From assembly GCA_002683395.1 (NCBI GenBank), contig NYTG01000025.1, positions 27,386-52,558 on the forward strand: a DNA stretch of 25,173 nt. Direction: 5' to 3'. The stretch's first letter is position 1, and every line of letters begins with the position of its first letter. The DNA comes from Halieaceae bacterium. GTDB taxonomy: Bacteria; Pseudomonadota; Gammaproteobacteria; Pseudomonadales; Halieaceae. Below the pieces are notes generated by a model that saw nothing but the letters and a program-made list of their open reading frames with translations, was not told the DNA's origin and searched no databases. Of this stretch, positions 1-7,124 are shown in pieces. Position numbers and translations under genes: made by a program.

Positions 1-507
1 ATGATCAGTTTCGCCGGGAAAGCGTTGCTCAACATAGCTGGATAGGAGCTGCACCGAGTCGGTATCCTCGTGCTGGCAGTAGGCCATCAATTCATCAAGT
101 TGTTGTCGGTCAAGCTCATGCAGCAACCAGTCCTTGTAAGGCCCCTCCAATATCACTCCACTGAGATCGCCGCTGTCGTGATCCAACGTCATCTTCAGGA
201 TGCGAGAGGCCACTTCTGACTGCTTGCCTGCTGCGCTCGCGCCGCCCCCCCGAAGACTCCCCAGCATCGGCAGGAAGCGAATGAGAAGGGGGAGCATCTG
301 TCGGGCCGCTACCAGCAGTCCGGTCAGTGCCGCGCCGATCCAGTGCATTTTTCCCATCAGCGTCAGAATCACCACCCCGATCACGGCGCTTCCGAGAATA
401 ATCTGCAGATAGGCGCCGCGTCGCTTGTGTGGTGGTTGCCGCTGCGCGCGTCGGATCAAAATGACCAGCGTGAGTGCAACGGCGAGTAGGAGGATCATTC
501 GAGGCAC
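1..507 (-). CDS. Membrane-anchored J-domain-type protein, N-terminal part (cut by window edge)
   Basis: The minus-strand frame is open from here to the left edge (about 166-169 residues, no stop in the window). It begins with a hydrophobic helix (ILLLAVALTLVILI), then a basic stretch, then a second hydrophobic region (about residues 33-55). A soluble part follows with the motif ILKMTLDHDSGDLSGVILEG, typical of gammaproteobacterial membrane DnaJ-domain proteins, where it precedes a C-terminal J domain. The J domain itself (HPD motif) would lie off the left edge, so the family call rests on the N-terminal pattern. I favour the GTG at 507 (MPRMILLL...) because an AGGAG lies upstream; the ATG at 498 is the alternative. 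It is the last visible gene of a minus-strand cluster with the VWA gene, about 60 bases after that gene's stop. A co-chaperone role at the inner membrane is inferred. Confidence 0.62.
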   Translation of the reverse strand, partial: MPRMILLLAVALTLVILIRRAQRQPPHKRRGAYLQIILGSAVIGVVILTLMGKMHWIGAALTGLLVAARQMLPLLIRFLPMLGSLRGGGASAAGKQSEVASRILKMTLDHDSGDLSGVILEGPYKDWLLHELDRQQLDELMAYCQHEDTDSVQLLSSYVEQRFPGETDH

Positions 508-569
508 GGCAGTAGCGGCTCCTGAGTGGCTTGGACGGTAATGCCTATGATATCGGTTTTAATCGGGCA

Positions 570-1403
570 CTACGGCTTCTTTTCGAGTTGCTCCAGCAGG
601 AGTCGATCACCTGCGTTGTCGGCCCGAGACAGTGCTTTGAGGCCGCCGCGGGCAAATCGTGCGACGGCGCCTAATAGTAATCGCAGGTGCTCAGCACTGC
701 CGGCGTCAAAGGGCACCGTGGCACCGCCACTCAATGTCGCCATCCGCTGAAAGACAGCGCGAGTGGTGGGATCACCTCCCTCCTGAAACAAGAATAGCGG
801 TATTTTTTTCACGCCGCATCGGCCTGCGATGGACAGGAGGGATTCTGGGGATTCCTCGCAGGCGTCGCCTACGAAAATGACAGCACGAATGGGATGAGTC
901 GCGGACCCTGCTTCGAGTGCGTGAGTCAGCACTCTGCCAATTTGTGTCACGCCCGCCTCGCAAGTCACTCGGCTCATTTGGTCGAGTAGCGCACCGGACT
1001 CGGTTAGCCATCGACTGGCTCTAAACTCCCCAATCCCTCGGTAGTAGCATAGCTGAACGGCAAGCGAGGTCGCGGTGGAGGCAGCGTCGAACAGCTCGCC
1101 ATGAAGCTTTCGGGCGTGTTCCCAGGTCGCTTCACGGCTGGCTGTGGCGTCAAGAGCAAAGACTAATCTTGCCTGCCGGCGGGTAACCGCCTGAATGGCC
1201 CGGGTCTTGCCGAGAAAGGCAGCGACGTCGCCCGATCGGGGACGGCCAAGATCCTTAGAGATGTGAAACCTAGGACGCGCGGGGCGCGAGCAAACCGCGA
1301 TCGCGAAGTTCGCGGAGGTAGTGGCGTCGGCTAGCGAGCTCAGATACGACGGCGTCAAAGGCCTCCTGATCGAGAGAAACTCTGTCAGTGGCTGTCTCTC
1401 CAC
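570..1403 (-). CDS. von Willebrand factor A domain protein; true start uncertain (probably near 1262)
   Basis: The open frame gives 277 residues from a GTG at 1403, but only the last 230 or so look like protein of this family. The VWA fold shows as RLVFALDATASRE (MIDAS-type DxTxS), followed by LAVQLCYYRG, TQIGRVLTHAL and AVIFVGDACEE, a layout I know from VWA proteins of Pseudomonas-like bacteria. The upstream 47 codons overlap the 67-residue gene (1270-1473) in another frame and look like out-of-frame translation. The expected N-terminus would be residues SKDLGRPRSGDVAAFL, directly after an ATC codon at 1262-1260, seven bases past the TAG of the small gene. No ATG, GTG or TTG lies in frame between that TAG and the VWA domain; in-frame candidates upstream are GTG 1403 and TTG 1358. 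The substrate or partner is unknown; a metal-dependent protein-binding role in the cytoplasm is inferred. It lies between the small gene and the J-domain-type gene. Confidence 0.75.
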   Translation of the reverse strand: MERQPLTEFLSIRRPLTPSYLSSLADATTSANFAIAVCSRPARPRFHISKDLGRPRSGDVAAFLGKTRAIQAVTRRQARLVFALDATASREATWEHARKLHGELFDAASTATSLAVQLCYYRGIGEFRASRWLTESGALLDQMSRVTCEAGVTQIGRVLTHALEAGSATHPIRAVIFVGDACEESPESLLSIAGRCGVKKIPLFLFQEGGDPTTRAVFQRMATLSGGATVPFDAGSAEHLRLLLGAVARFARGGLKALSRADNAGDRLLLEQLEKKP

Positions 1404-1473
1404 TGACTAATTCCATCAGCTTTCGGCTTGAAAAATCGCTTGCTTTGAAGGGTTCGCGTTTGTTGTGTGTCAT
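1270..1473 (-). CDS. Small uncharacterised protein, 67 residues
   Basis: I do not recognise this protein. It is charged and mostly helical in appearance, with no signal peptide, membrane segment or cysteine; its core is SLDQEAFDAVVSELASRRHYLRELRDRGLL. Its reality is supported by a strong ribosome binding site (GGGGGAGGAACAAAC just before the ATG at 1473) and by its place as first gene of the minus-strand cluster with the VWA and J-domain-type genes. Its TAG at 1272-1270 lies a few bases before the apparent N-terminus of the VWA protein, so the two may be translationally coupled. An out-of-frame remnant of a longer VWA protein is possible but less likely, given the good start signal. Confidence 0.6.
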   Translation of the reverse strand: MTHNKREPFKASDFSSRKLMELVSGETATDRVSLDQEAFDAVVSELASRRHYLRELRDRGLLAPRAS

Positions 1474-1520
1474 GTTTGTTCCTCCCCCGCCACCTGCATC
1501 AGCAGGCTGTGTTGTCGGGC

Positions 1521-1539
1521 GGTTGCCTGGTGGGCAACC
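1521..1539. other. Hairpin in the leader of the small-gene/VWA transcript
   Basis: GGTTGCC (1521-1527) and GGCAACC (1533-1539) form a perfect 7-base-pair stem with a 5-base loop. On the minus strand it lies about 50 to 65 bases upstream of the start codon at 1473, inside the probable 5' untranslated leader. There is no T-run after it on either strand, so it is not a typical intrinsic terminator. Confidence 0.4.
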
Positions 1540-1560
1540 TCACACCCCGGGCGGGATTTA

Positions 1561-1590
1561 CTGTCAGTCGTCAAAATAGCCGGCTATTAT
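1561..1590 (+). promoter_or_regulatory. Candidate sigma-70 promoter of msrA
   Basis: The -35-like CTGTCA (1561-1566, four of six consensus bases) and the -10-like TATTAT (1585-1590, five of six) are separated by 18 bases. Transcription would begin near 1597, giving a leader of roughly 45 bases before msrA. The -10 box lies within the 24-base palindrome. This is by eye only. Confidence 0.35.
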
Positions 1591-1593
1591 GAC
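1570..1593. promoter_or_regulatory. 24-base palindrome, candidate operator between msrA and the VWA cluster
   Basis: The two arms are GTCA-A-AATAGCC and GGCTATT-A-TGAC. Eleven of the twelve symmetric pairs match; only 1574/1589 (A/A) fails. The core AATAGCCGGCTATT (1575-1588) is perfect. It sits in the only sizeable divergent gap of this part of the window and overlaps the proposed msrA -10 box, as expected of a dimeric repressor site. It lacks a T-run and is read from both sides, so a terminator is unlikely. The binding protein is unknown. Confidence 0.45.
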
Positions 1594-1642
1594 AAAAATG
1601 CGTCTATGAACGCCACTAAGCTCGTTTGACAGGAAAAAGAGG

Positions 1643-2311
1643 ATGAAATGGATGGACATTCGCCGTAAGCATGCGCTCCCCGATGTCGCCAGCGCCTTAA
1701 CGGGGCGCGACGACGCAATGCCCGTTGCAGATCGGCATGCGGTGCTGGGAACACCGCTGTTACCCCCCTTCGCGCCGCACTGCGAGCAGGCGTTGTTCGG
1801 GATGGGGTGCTTCTGGGGGGTAGAGCGATTGTTCTGGCAAATCTCCGGGGTCACTAGCACGGCAGTAGGCTATGCAGCAGGGCTAACGCCCAATCCGACT
1901 TATCGCGAAGTCTGCTCGGGTCAAACGGGGCACAACGAGGTCGTACAAATTATTTTTGACCCGACGGTACTGGCTTACGGCGCGCTTCTCAAAGCGTTTT
2001 GGGAAAACCATAACCCCACTCAGGGAATGCGGCAGGGCAATGATGTGGGCACGCAGTACCGGTCTGGTATCTACTACCACAGCGAGGCACAGCATGCCGC
2101 TGCCGCCGAGAGCCTTGATGCCTACCAATCGCAACTGGCAGCGGCAGGGCATGGCGAAATCACCACCGAAGTCTTGCCCGCGCCGATCTTTTATTTTGCC
2201 GAGGATTATCATCAGCAGTACCTGCATAAAAATCCTGCCGGCTATTGCGGCATGGGCGGCACCGGTGTGGCTTGTTCGATTGGATCGGGAGTCTCGGCAG
2301 GTGCAGCTTAA
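1643..2311 (+). CDS. msrA: Peptide-methionine (S)-S-oxide reductase MsrA
   Basis: MsrA reduces the S-form of methionine sulfoxide in oxidised proteins and free methionine, with electrons from thioredoxin, in the cytoplasm. The catalytic motif GMGCFWG places the nucleophilic Cys at residue 56. The family signatures YREVCSGQTGHNEVV, FWENHNPTQGMRQGNDVGTQYRS and YFAEDYHQQYLHKNPAGYCG are present, with resolving cysteines at residues 202 and 211. The 222-residue length and the N-terminal extension of about 50 residues match the E. coli-type long form. Start: ATG 1643 follows AGGAAAAAGAGG; ATG 1652 in the same frame is also possible, with GAGG better placed for it. It stands alone between a divergent control region and convergent rsmE, whose stop codon overlaps its own. 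Confidence 0.95.
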   Translation: MKWMDIRRKHALPDVASALTGRDDAMPVADRHAVLGTPLLPPFAPHCEQALFGMGCFWGVERLFWQISGVTSTAVGYAAGLTPNPTYREVCSGQTGHNEVVQIIFDPTVLAYGALLKAFWENHNPTQGMRQGNDVGTQYRSGIYYHSEAQHAAAAESLDAYQSQLAAAGHGEITTEVLPAPIFYFAEDYHQQYLHKNPAGYCGMGGTGVACSIGSGVSAGAA

Positions 2312-3027
2312 GAATTCGTGCCGGCTAGTGACTGACTGAGCGCTGCCGCGACCGCTGTGTCGACACTGAGGGTGCGTGCGCCCAGATTGACGGGAAGGGC
2401 GCCCACTGATTGCGCAAGATCCACTTCAAAAGGCACAAAGCCACCCTCGGGACCGAGCATAATGAGACCTTCACCTACTTGCCCGCTAAGCGCCTCATCT
2501 GCTCCGGGATGAGCGATCCAGCAAGTGTTGGTTGCAATCAGTTCCGGTAGGCGATCTTCTACAAAGGGTTTGAAACGTGGGTGCAGGTGCACTTCGGGTA
2601 GCACAGTATCGCCCGCGCGCTCGAGTCCGGCCAATAAGGCAGCGTTGATTCGATCGGGTCTTAACAAGGGGCTCTGCCAGAAGCTCTTCTCGACGCGTGC
2701 GCTGTGGATCACATCAACACGAGAGACACCCATCTCGGCCACCGTGCGAAACACCCGCCGGAGCATTTTGGGGCGGGGCAGGGCCAGAATCAGATCGCGA
2801 GGATGTCGGACCGGAGGTGGCTCGGTGAGTTTGACCTCGAGGTGAGCCTCACTGTCGCTCAGCGCAACGACGATGCCGCAGCCAGATTGTCCGCCCAGCA
2901 AGCCCACCCTGAGCGAATCCCCAACGGCCACTTTGAGCACGTCATGTAAATGTCGATAGCGTCGGTCCGCGAGCACCACCGTCGTGTCGTTTAACCAGTC
3001 ATCGGGCTGGAGCAGAATAATATTCAT
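2308..3027 (-). CDS. rsmE: 16S rRNA (uracil-1498-N3)-methyltransferase RsmE
   Basis: RsmE methylates N3 of U1498 in helix 44 of 16S rRNA with S-adenosylmethionine, acting on the assembled 30S subunit. The sequence has an N-terminal PUA-like part (about residues 1-70: DRRYRHLHDVLKVAVGDSLRVG) and the C-terminal SPOUT trefoil-knot domain with LGPEGGFVPFEV and LGARTLSVDTAVAAAL. An ATG at 3069 would add 14 residues overlapping rimO. I chose ATG 3027, which gives the usual family length (239 residues) and the normal N-terminus NIILLQPDDW; no clear Shine-Dalgarno precedes it. It is the last gene of the minus-strand run, 16 bases after rimO, and its stop overlaps that of convergent msrA. Confidence 0.95.
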   Translation of the reverse strand: MNIILLQPDDWLNDTTVVLADRRYRHLHDVLKVAVGDSLRVGLLGGQSGCGIVVALSDSEAHLEVKLTEPPPVRHPRDLILALPRPKMLRRVFRTVAEMGVSRVDVIHSARVEKSFWQSPLLRPDRINAALLAGLERAGDTVLPEVHLHPRFKPFVEDRLPELIATNTCWIAHPGADEALSGQVGEGLIMLGPEGGFVPFEVDLAQSVGALPVNLGARTLSVDTAVAAALSQSLAGTNS

Positions 3028-3043
3028 TTGCGCGGGGCGGCAA

Positions 3044-4393
3044 TCATGACACCCAGAGGTCGTAATCATCCGCTGCGGTGATCTCAGCTTCCACCCATTC
3101 TCCCGGCTGAAATTCGGTTACGCCGGGCAGGTGCACCACACCATCGATTTCAGGCGCATCGGCAGGCGTTCGGCCCGTCGCGCCCTCATCCGATACGCTG
3201 TCGATCAGAATCGTCTGCACGGTGCCCACTTTCTGCTGAAGTTTGCGGGCACTAATGCCTTGCTGCAGTGCCATAAACTGTTGCCAGCGGTCAGCTTTGA
3301 CGTCCTCGGGCACGGGATCGGGAAGTGAATTCGCCTCGGCGCCCTTCACTGCGGAATACTGAAAACAGCCCACGCGATCGAGTTGCGCAGCCTCGATAAA
3401 TTCAAGCAAGGCCTCAAACTCGGCCTCGGTCTCCCCGGGATAACCAACGATGAAGGTCGAGCGGATCGTCAATTCCGGGCAGAGATCTCGCCACTGGGCA
3501 ATACGGTCAAGGGTTTTTTCTGCAGCCGCAGGACGCTTCATCCGTTGCAGTACGCTTGGGGCGCCGTGTTGCAGCGGCATATCGATGTAAGGGAGCAGCT
3601 GCCCGGCTGCCATCATCGGGATGAGCGTATCGACGTGGGGGTAAGGGTAGACGTAGTGCAGGCGTATCCAGATGCCCAGTTCTGAGAGTGCCGATGCGAG
3701 ACTGTGTAAATTGCTTTTTAGAGGGCGTCCCTGCCAAAAGTCTGTCTGATATTTCAGATCCACGCCGTAGGCGCTGGTGTCCTGACTGACCACCAATAGT
3801 TCTCGAACGCCGGCCCGCGCCAGACCCTCCGCTTCGTCCATCACAGAACCGATTGGACGACTGACAAGATCGCCGCGAATACTGGGAATGATGCAGAAGC
3901 GACAACGATGATTACAGCCCTCGCTAATCTTCAAATACGCGTAGTGTCGGGGTGTCAACTTCACGCCCTGCGCAGGAATCAAATCCACAAGAGGATCAGG
4001 CTGGTGTCGATGCGGCAGCACCTCACGCACTGTCCCTAGCACCTCCTCGTAAGCGGCAGGGCCACTAATGCCGAGCACTTTGGGGTGGCGGGCGCGGATC
4101 GCTTCGGCATCTTCGCCGCGGCCCATGCATCCGGTTACCAGCACGCGACCGTTTTCCCTGATTGCTTCTCCAATCGCCTCAAGACTTTCTTCCTTGGCGG
4201 CGTCAATGAAGCCGCAAGTGTTAACGATCACAACCCCTGCATCTTCGTAATGCGGTGTAATTTGGTAGCCCTCGATACGCAGCTGGGTCAGGATGCGCTC
4301 AGAGTCCACTAGGGCTTTTGGGCACCCGAGGGAAATGAAGCCTACTTTTTCACCTCCACCATTGCCGCTGGTAGCGGCTTGCTGATTTGTCAT
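3044..4393 (-). CDS. rimO: Ribosomal protein S12 methylthiotransferase RimO
   Basis: RimO is a radical-SAM enzyme that adds a methylthio group to the beta carbon of a conserved aspartate of ribosomal protein S12, using two iron-sulfur clusters. The 449 residues show the three-part layout: the N-terminal UPF0004 domain with cluster ligands C24 (SLGCPKALVDSE), C60 (NTCGF) and C89 (GCMG); the radical-SAM CxxxCxxC at C160, C164 and C167 (GCNHRCRFC); and a C-terminal TRAM domain from about residue 380. The SLGCPK and IPSIRG motifs favour RimO over the tRNA enzyme MiaB. The ATG at 4393 has AAGG upstream and lies 4 bases after the DUF2244 gene. Confidence 0.97.
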   Translation of the reverse strand: MTNQQAATSGNGGGEKVGFISLGCPKALVDSERILTQLRIEGYQITPHYEDAGVVIVNTCGFIDAAKEESLEAIGEAIRENGRVLVTGCMGRGEDAEAIRARHPKVLGISGPAAYEEVLGTVREVLPHRHQPDPLVDLIPAQGVKLTPRHYAYLKISEGCNHRCRFCIIPSIRGDLVSRPIGSVMDEAEGLARAGVRELLVVSQDTSAYGVDLKYQTDFWQGRPLKSNLHSLASALSELGIWIRLHYVYPYPHVDTLIPMMAAGQLLPYIDMPLQHGAPSVLQRMKRPAAAEKTLDRIAQWRDLCPELTIRSTFIVGYPGETEAEFEALLEFIEAAQLDRVGCFQYSAVKGAEANSLPDPVPEDVKADRWQQFMALQQGISARKLQQKVGTVQTILIDSVSDEGATGRTPADAPEIDGVVHLPGVTEFQPGEWVEAEITAADDYDLWVS

Positions 4394-4397
4394 CGAC

Positions 4398-4940
4398 TCA
4401 GACCTTAATCGAGCTGTCGCGGCTGTGGGTTCGGATGCGGAGCTCTTGCCGCAAAAGTCCCAGTAACTCTAATGTTTCTTCGCGATTCAGAAACTCACCG
4501 ATGCGGGTTTCAGAGAGGCGATCGTGAACCGATAACTCCGGGCCCTGCCAATGGTGATGCTCCGGTACAACGCGCAGGGCGGATTCTTCTCGCGCAAAGT
4601 GCCAGCTTCGCTTCGGGACAAAGTAGCCTTTATCGACGGTGATTGACTCATCCGTTAGCCGGATGACGTGCCGGTATTCCAGCTTCCAGTTCACCCAATA
4701 CAGTGCAGTGGCAAGTGCCGTCAGCTCTAGCCCGGCCAGCGGTAAAATGGGCCAGGCGCCGAGTAATGCGAAAGCAATGCCCGCCCCGAGCGAGGGGACT
4801 GCCAGCGCCGCCAACAACCACAGGTTCTGACGCCAGGTCGCCGAGTGGTTGGGTTTGACCACGATGACTTTTTCTGGACCTGCTTGATTGAGAGAAACCA
4901 CGGTGATCTCCCCAGACTGCGACAGCGCATGGTAATGCAT
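4398..4940 (-). CDS. DUF2244 family inner-membrane protein
   Basis: This 180-residue protein matches DUF2244: a short N-terminal strand region containing VVKPNHSATWRQN, two closely spaced membrane helices (about residues 40-62 and 66-86: LLAALAVPSLGAGIAFAL, then LPLAGLELTALATALYWV), and a soluble domain with LTDESITVDKGYFVPKRSWHFAREESALRVV. The end, LSVHDRLSETRIGEFLNREETLELLGLLR, is also typical. The biochemical role of the family is not known to me. It lies 4 bases upstream of rimO and 25 bases after rluA, so it is probably cotranscribed with them. Confidence 0.85.
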   Translation of the reverse strand: MHYHALSQSGEITVVSLNQAGPEKVIVVKPNHSATWRQNLWLLAALAVPSLGAGIAFALLGAWPILPLAGLELTALATALYWVNWKLEYRHVIRLTDESITVDKGYFVPKRSWHFAREESALRVVPEHHHWQGPELSVHDRLSETRIGEFLNREETLELLGLLRQELRIRTHSRDSSIKV

Positions 4941-4965
4941 ATGGGCGACAGGCCGGAATGACAGC

Positions 4966-5655
4966 TTAGTCGAGATAAAAGTCAGCCGGAGCGGGGGAAT
5001 GGGCGATCAGAGTCTGCCCGGACAAGGGGTGTTTGAACGCGATGCGGGTTGCGTGCAAGAGCAGGCGCGGGGCTGCGCGCAATACTGCGTCCGGTGCATA
5101 GAAATCACACCCGAGAATGGGATGTCCCATTTCACGCATGTGAATACGGAGCTGATGGGAGCGTCCCGTCACCGGTGTCAGCGCTAAAAGCGAAGTGTGC
5201 CGATCTCGACTCAGCACTTGCCAACGGGTCAGCGCAACTTTTCCGGAGTCAAAGCACACTTTCTGTTTGGGGCGGTTGGGCCAATCGGCCACCAGCGGCA
5301 GATTGATTTCGCCCGTGTCTTGGGCAACCTCGCCCGCGACACGCGCCAAATAGGTCTTGACGACATGGCGCTCCTGAAATTGCCGGGCAAGCTTGGAGAG
5401 CGCCCCGCGATCGCGCGGGACGACCATGACGCCCGATGTATCCAAGTCCAGACGATGCACTGCAGAGACCCCCGGATAGCGCACGCTCAGTCGAGCAAGC
5501 AAACAATCGCGGTTCTTGGGGTGTCGCCCGGGCACGCTTAACAGCAATGTGGGTTTGTCCACAATGAGTAAATGGGGATCACGGTAAAGCAAACGTATCG
5601 GCTCCTGAGAATGAGGCACCAAGTACGGAGGTTCGTCATCGACTAACTGGCTCAA
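4966..5655 (-). CDS. rluA: Pseudouridine synthase RluA (23S rRNA U746 / tRNA U32)
   Basis: RluA-family enzymes isomerise uridine; RluA itself acts on U746 of 23S rRNA and U32 of some tRNAs. The signature HRLDLDTSGV puts the catalytic aspartate at residue 70. The blocks LPLVADWPNRPKQKVCFDSGK and TGRSHQLRIHMREMGHPILG closely follow E. coli RluA, and there is no N-terminal S4 domain, unlike RluC and RluD. The length (229 residues) fits RluA. The frame opens with TTG at 5655 without a convincing Shine-Dalgarno; TTG 5622 or GTG 5619 would still leave the whole domain. It follows pdxJ by 28 bases. Confidence 0.92.
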   Translation of the reverse strand: MSQLVDDEPPYLVPHSQEPIRLLYRDPHLLIVDKPTLLLSVPGRHPKNRDCLLARLSVRYPGVSAVHRLDLDTSGVMVVPRDRGALSKLARQFQERHVVKTYLARVAGEVAQDTGEINLPLVADWPNRPKQKVCFDSGKVALTRWQVLSRDRHTSLLALTPVTGRSHQLRIHMREMGHPILGCDFYAPDAVLRAAPRLLLHATRIAFKHPLSGQTLIAHSPAPADFYLD

Positions 5656-5683
5656 AGGGGAAGCTCGTCAACGCAATCGTGCG

Positions 5684-6487
5684 TTATGCGGAGCCCAGCA
5701 CATCGAGGTACCGACGCACCGTTTCCGGGATACCAAAGCGGAGCGCGTCGACGGTGAACGCATGACCGATGGAGACCTCCTTCAGGTTTGGTATCCGGAA
5801 GTCTCGCAAATTCTGTAGATTCAGGTCGTGGCCCGCATTGATTCCAATTCCATCGGCTGTGGCTGCTGACGCCGCGTCCTGAAACTGCGAGAGGACAGCG
5901 GCAAAATCGCCGCGCGCATGCGCCTGAGCATAAGTCTCGGTGTAAAGCTCAATACGGTCCGCGCCCAGTGCACGCACTTGCTCTATTTGTCGAGGTACCG
6001 GGTCCATGAACAGGCTAACCCGACAGCCCCATGACTTGAGTTGTTGGATGACCGGCGCGAGGCGCTCTCCGTCGTGATCAAGATCGAAGCCGTGGTCGGA
6101 AGTCAGCTGTTCGTCACCATCAGGCACTAGCGTGACCTGCTCCGGTCGAACGCGCTCTACCAACTGCATAAAGCCTGGATAATCGCTCACGGAGGCGCGG
6201 GTCGAAGCTTGCGGTGCCGCAAATGGATTACCTTCGATATTGAACTCGATCTCTGCTGGCTTACCCTCCCCAGTGCGGCTATCTTTTAGGAGACCAAGGC
6301 CTGTCTCTCCCAGGCGGACACAGTCGTCAGCACGGATATGCCGTTGATCCGGTCGTGGGTGAACCGTGACGCCGTGCGCCCCCGCGTTCAGCACGGCTGC
6401 GGCGAATTCGCAGGGGTCGGGCTGTTGGGTATCCCGTGAATTTCGTATCAGGGCAATCTTGTTGAGATTAATGCTGAGCTGGATCAC
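5684..6487 (-). CDS. pdxJ: Pyridoxine 5'-phosphate synthase PdxJ, divergent type
   Basis: PdxJ condenses 1-deoxyxylulose 5-phosphate with 3-amino-2-oxopropyl phosphate to pyridoxine 5'-phosphate, the last ring-forming step of the DXP-dependent vitamin B6 route. Seen here are GVTVHPRPDQRHI, EFNIEGNPF, VTLVPDG, VSLFMDPVP, DRIELYTETYAQA, GINAGHDLNLQNL and LKEVSIGHAF. The N-terminus reads LSINLNKIALIRNSR where E. coli has a VNIDHIATLRNAR-like motif, and at 267 residues it carries a longer loop (about residues 65-100). Both traits resemble Bacteroidetes PdxJ. It starts with GTG in a 4-base overlap (GTGA) with the cyclophilin gene. The usual gammaproteobacterial pdxJ lies behind recO, so this may be a second copy or a replacement. 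Confidence 0.88.
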   Translation of the reverse strand: MIQLSINLNKIALIRNSRDTQQPDPCEFAAAVLNAGAHGVTVHPRPDQRHIRADDCVRLGETGLGLLKDSRTGEGKPAEIEFNIEGNPFAAPQASTRASVSDYPGFMQLVERVRPEQVTLVPDGDEQLTSDHGFDLDHDGERLAPVIQQLKSWGCRVSLFMDPVPRQIEQVRALGADRIELYTETYAQAHARGDFAAVLSQFQDAASAATADGIGINAGHDLNLQNLRDFRIPNLKEVSIGHAFTVDALRFGIPETVRRYLDVLGSA

Positions 6488-7110
6488 GGGTTCAGTCGGC
6501 TGATAGAGAGAATCACTATGGGTTTGATCGGCACATCCTGAAGGCTGGTTGGCCCGCGCGTCGTCTGTGCTTGCGCTGTGCCGGTATCCGATAGCGAAAT
6601 AATATCGACTACCTGCATGCCGTCGACGACTTCACCAAACACGGTATAGCCCTCCTTGCCCCCGGACCAATCCAACCTGAGGTTACTGCGTTGGTTAATG
6701 AAAAACTGGGCAGAGGCCGAGTCAGGGTCGTTGGTTCGCGCCATGGCCAAGGTACCGCGGGTGTTGTGGAGCTTGTTGACGGACTCGTTGACGATCGGCC
6801 CTCGAGTTGGCTTCTCCTTGAGTTCGGCAGTAAAACCGCCCCCCTGAATCATAAAGTTGGATATCACCCGGTGAAATACGGTGCCGTCATAATGGCCGTC
6901 TTCAACGTAGCGCAGAAAATTCTCAACCGTGATGGGAGACTTGTCAGCAAATAACTCGATCGTGATTTCGCCGTCGGTGGTCTCCATCAAAACCTTCGGG
7001 TTTTCGGTCTGGTCATCTGCCCACGCGCCCGGTAAGCCCAAAGACACCGCCAACGCAGCGACTGCCGAAGCAACCCCGAGTTGCCGCAATAAAATCGTAT
7101 AGCTCGTCAT
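6484..7110 (-). CDS. ppiA: Exported peptidyl-prolyl cis-trans isomerase, cyclophilin type
   Basis: Cyclophilins speed cis-trans isomerisation of proline bonds during folding. From the ATG at 7110 the protein is 208 residues: a signal peptide ending near AWA/DD (about residue 32), then the cyclophilin domain with VENFLRYVEDGHYDGTVFHRVISNFMIQGGG, LAMARTNDPDSASAQFFIN and YTVFGEVVDGMQVVD. The signal peptide predicts a periplasmic enzyme, like E. coli PpiA. I chose 7110 because AAGGAG lies ideally before it. In-frame ATGs at 7128 (overlapping the ygiM stop as ATGA) and 7161 would lengthen the N-terminus and spoil the signal peptide layout. It overlaps pdxJ by 4 bases. Confidence 0.9.
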   Translation of the reverse strand: MTSYTILLRQLGVASAVAALAVSLGLPGAWADDQTENPKVLMETTDGEITIELFADKSPITVENFLRYVEDGHYDGTVFHRVISNFMIQGGGFTAELKEKPTRGPIVNESVNKLHNTRGTLAMARTNDPDSASAQFFINQRSNLRLDWSGGKEGYTVFGEVVDGMQVVDIISLSDTGTAQAQTTRGPTSLQDVPIKPIVILSISRLNP

Positions 7111-7124
7111 GCTGCTCTCCTTTT

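Noticed and set aside
1521..1539. GGTTGCC/GGCAACC hairpin as a terminator
   Set aside because: No T-run follows on either strand, and no gene ends just upstream of it; it lies in the leader of a minus-strand gene.
1388..1579. 63-codon plus-strand open frame opposite the small gene
   Set aside because: Proline/glycine-rich translation without a ribosome binding site, antisense to a frame with a much better start.
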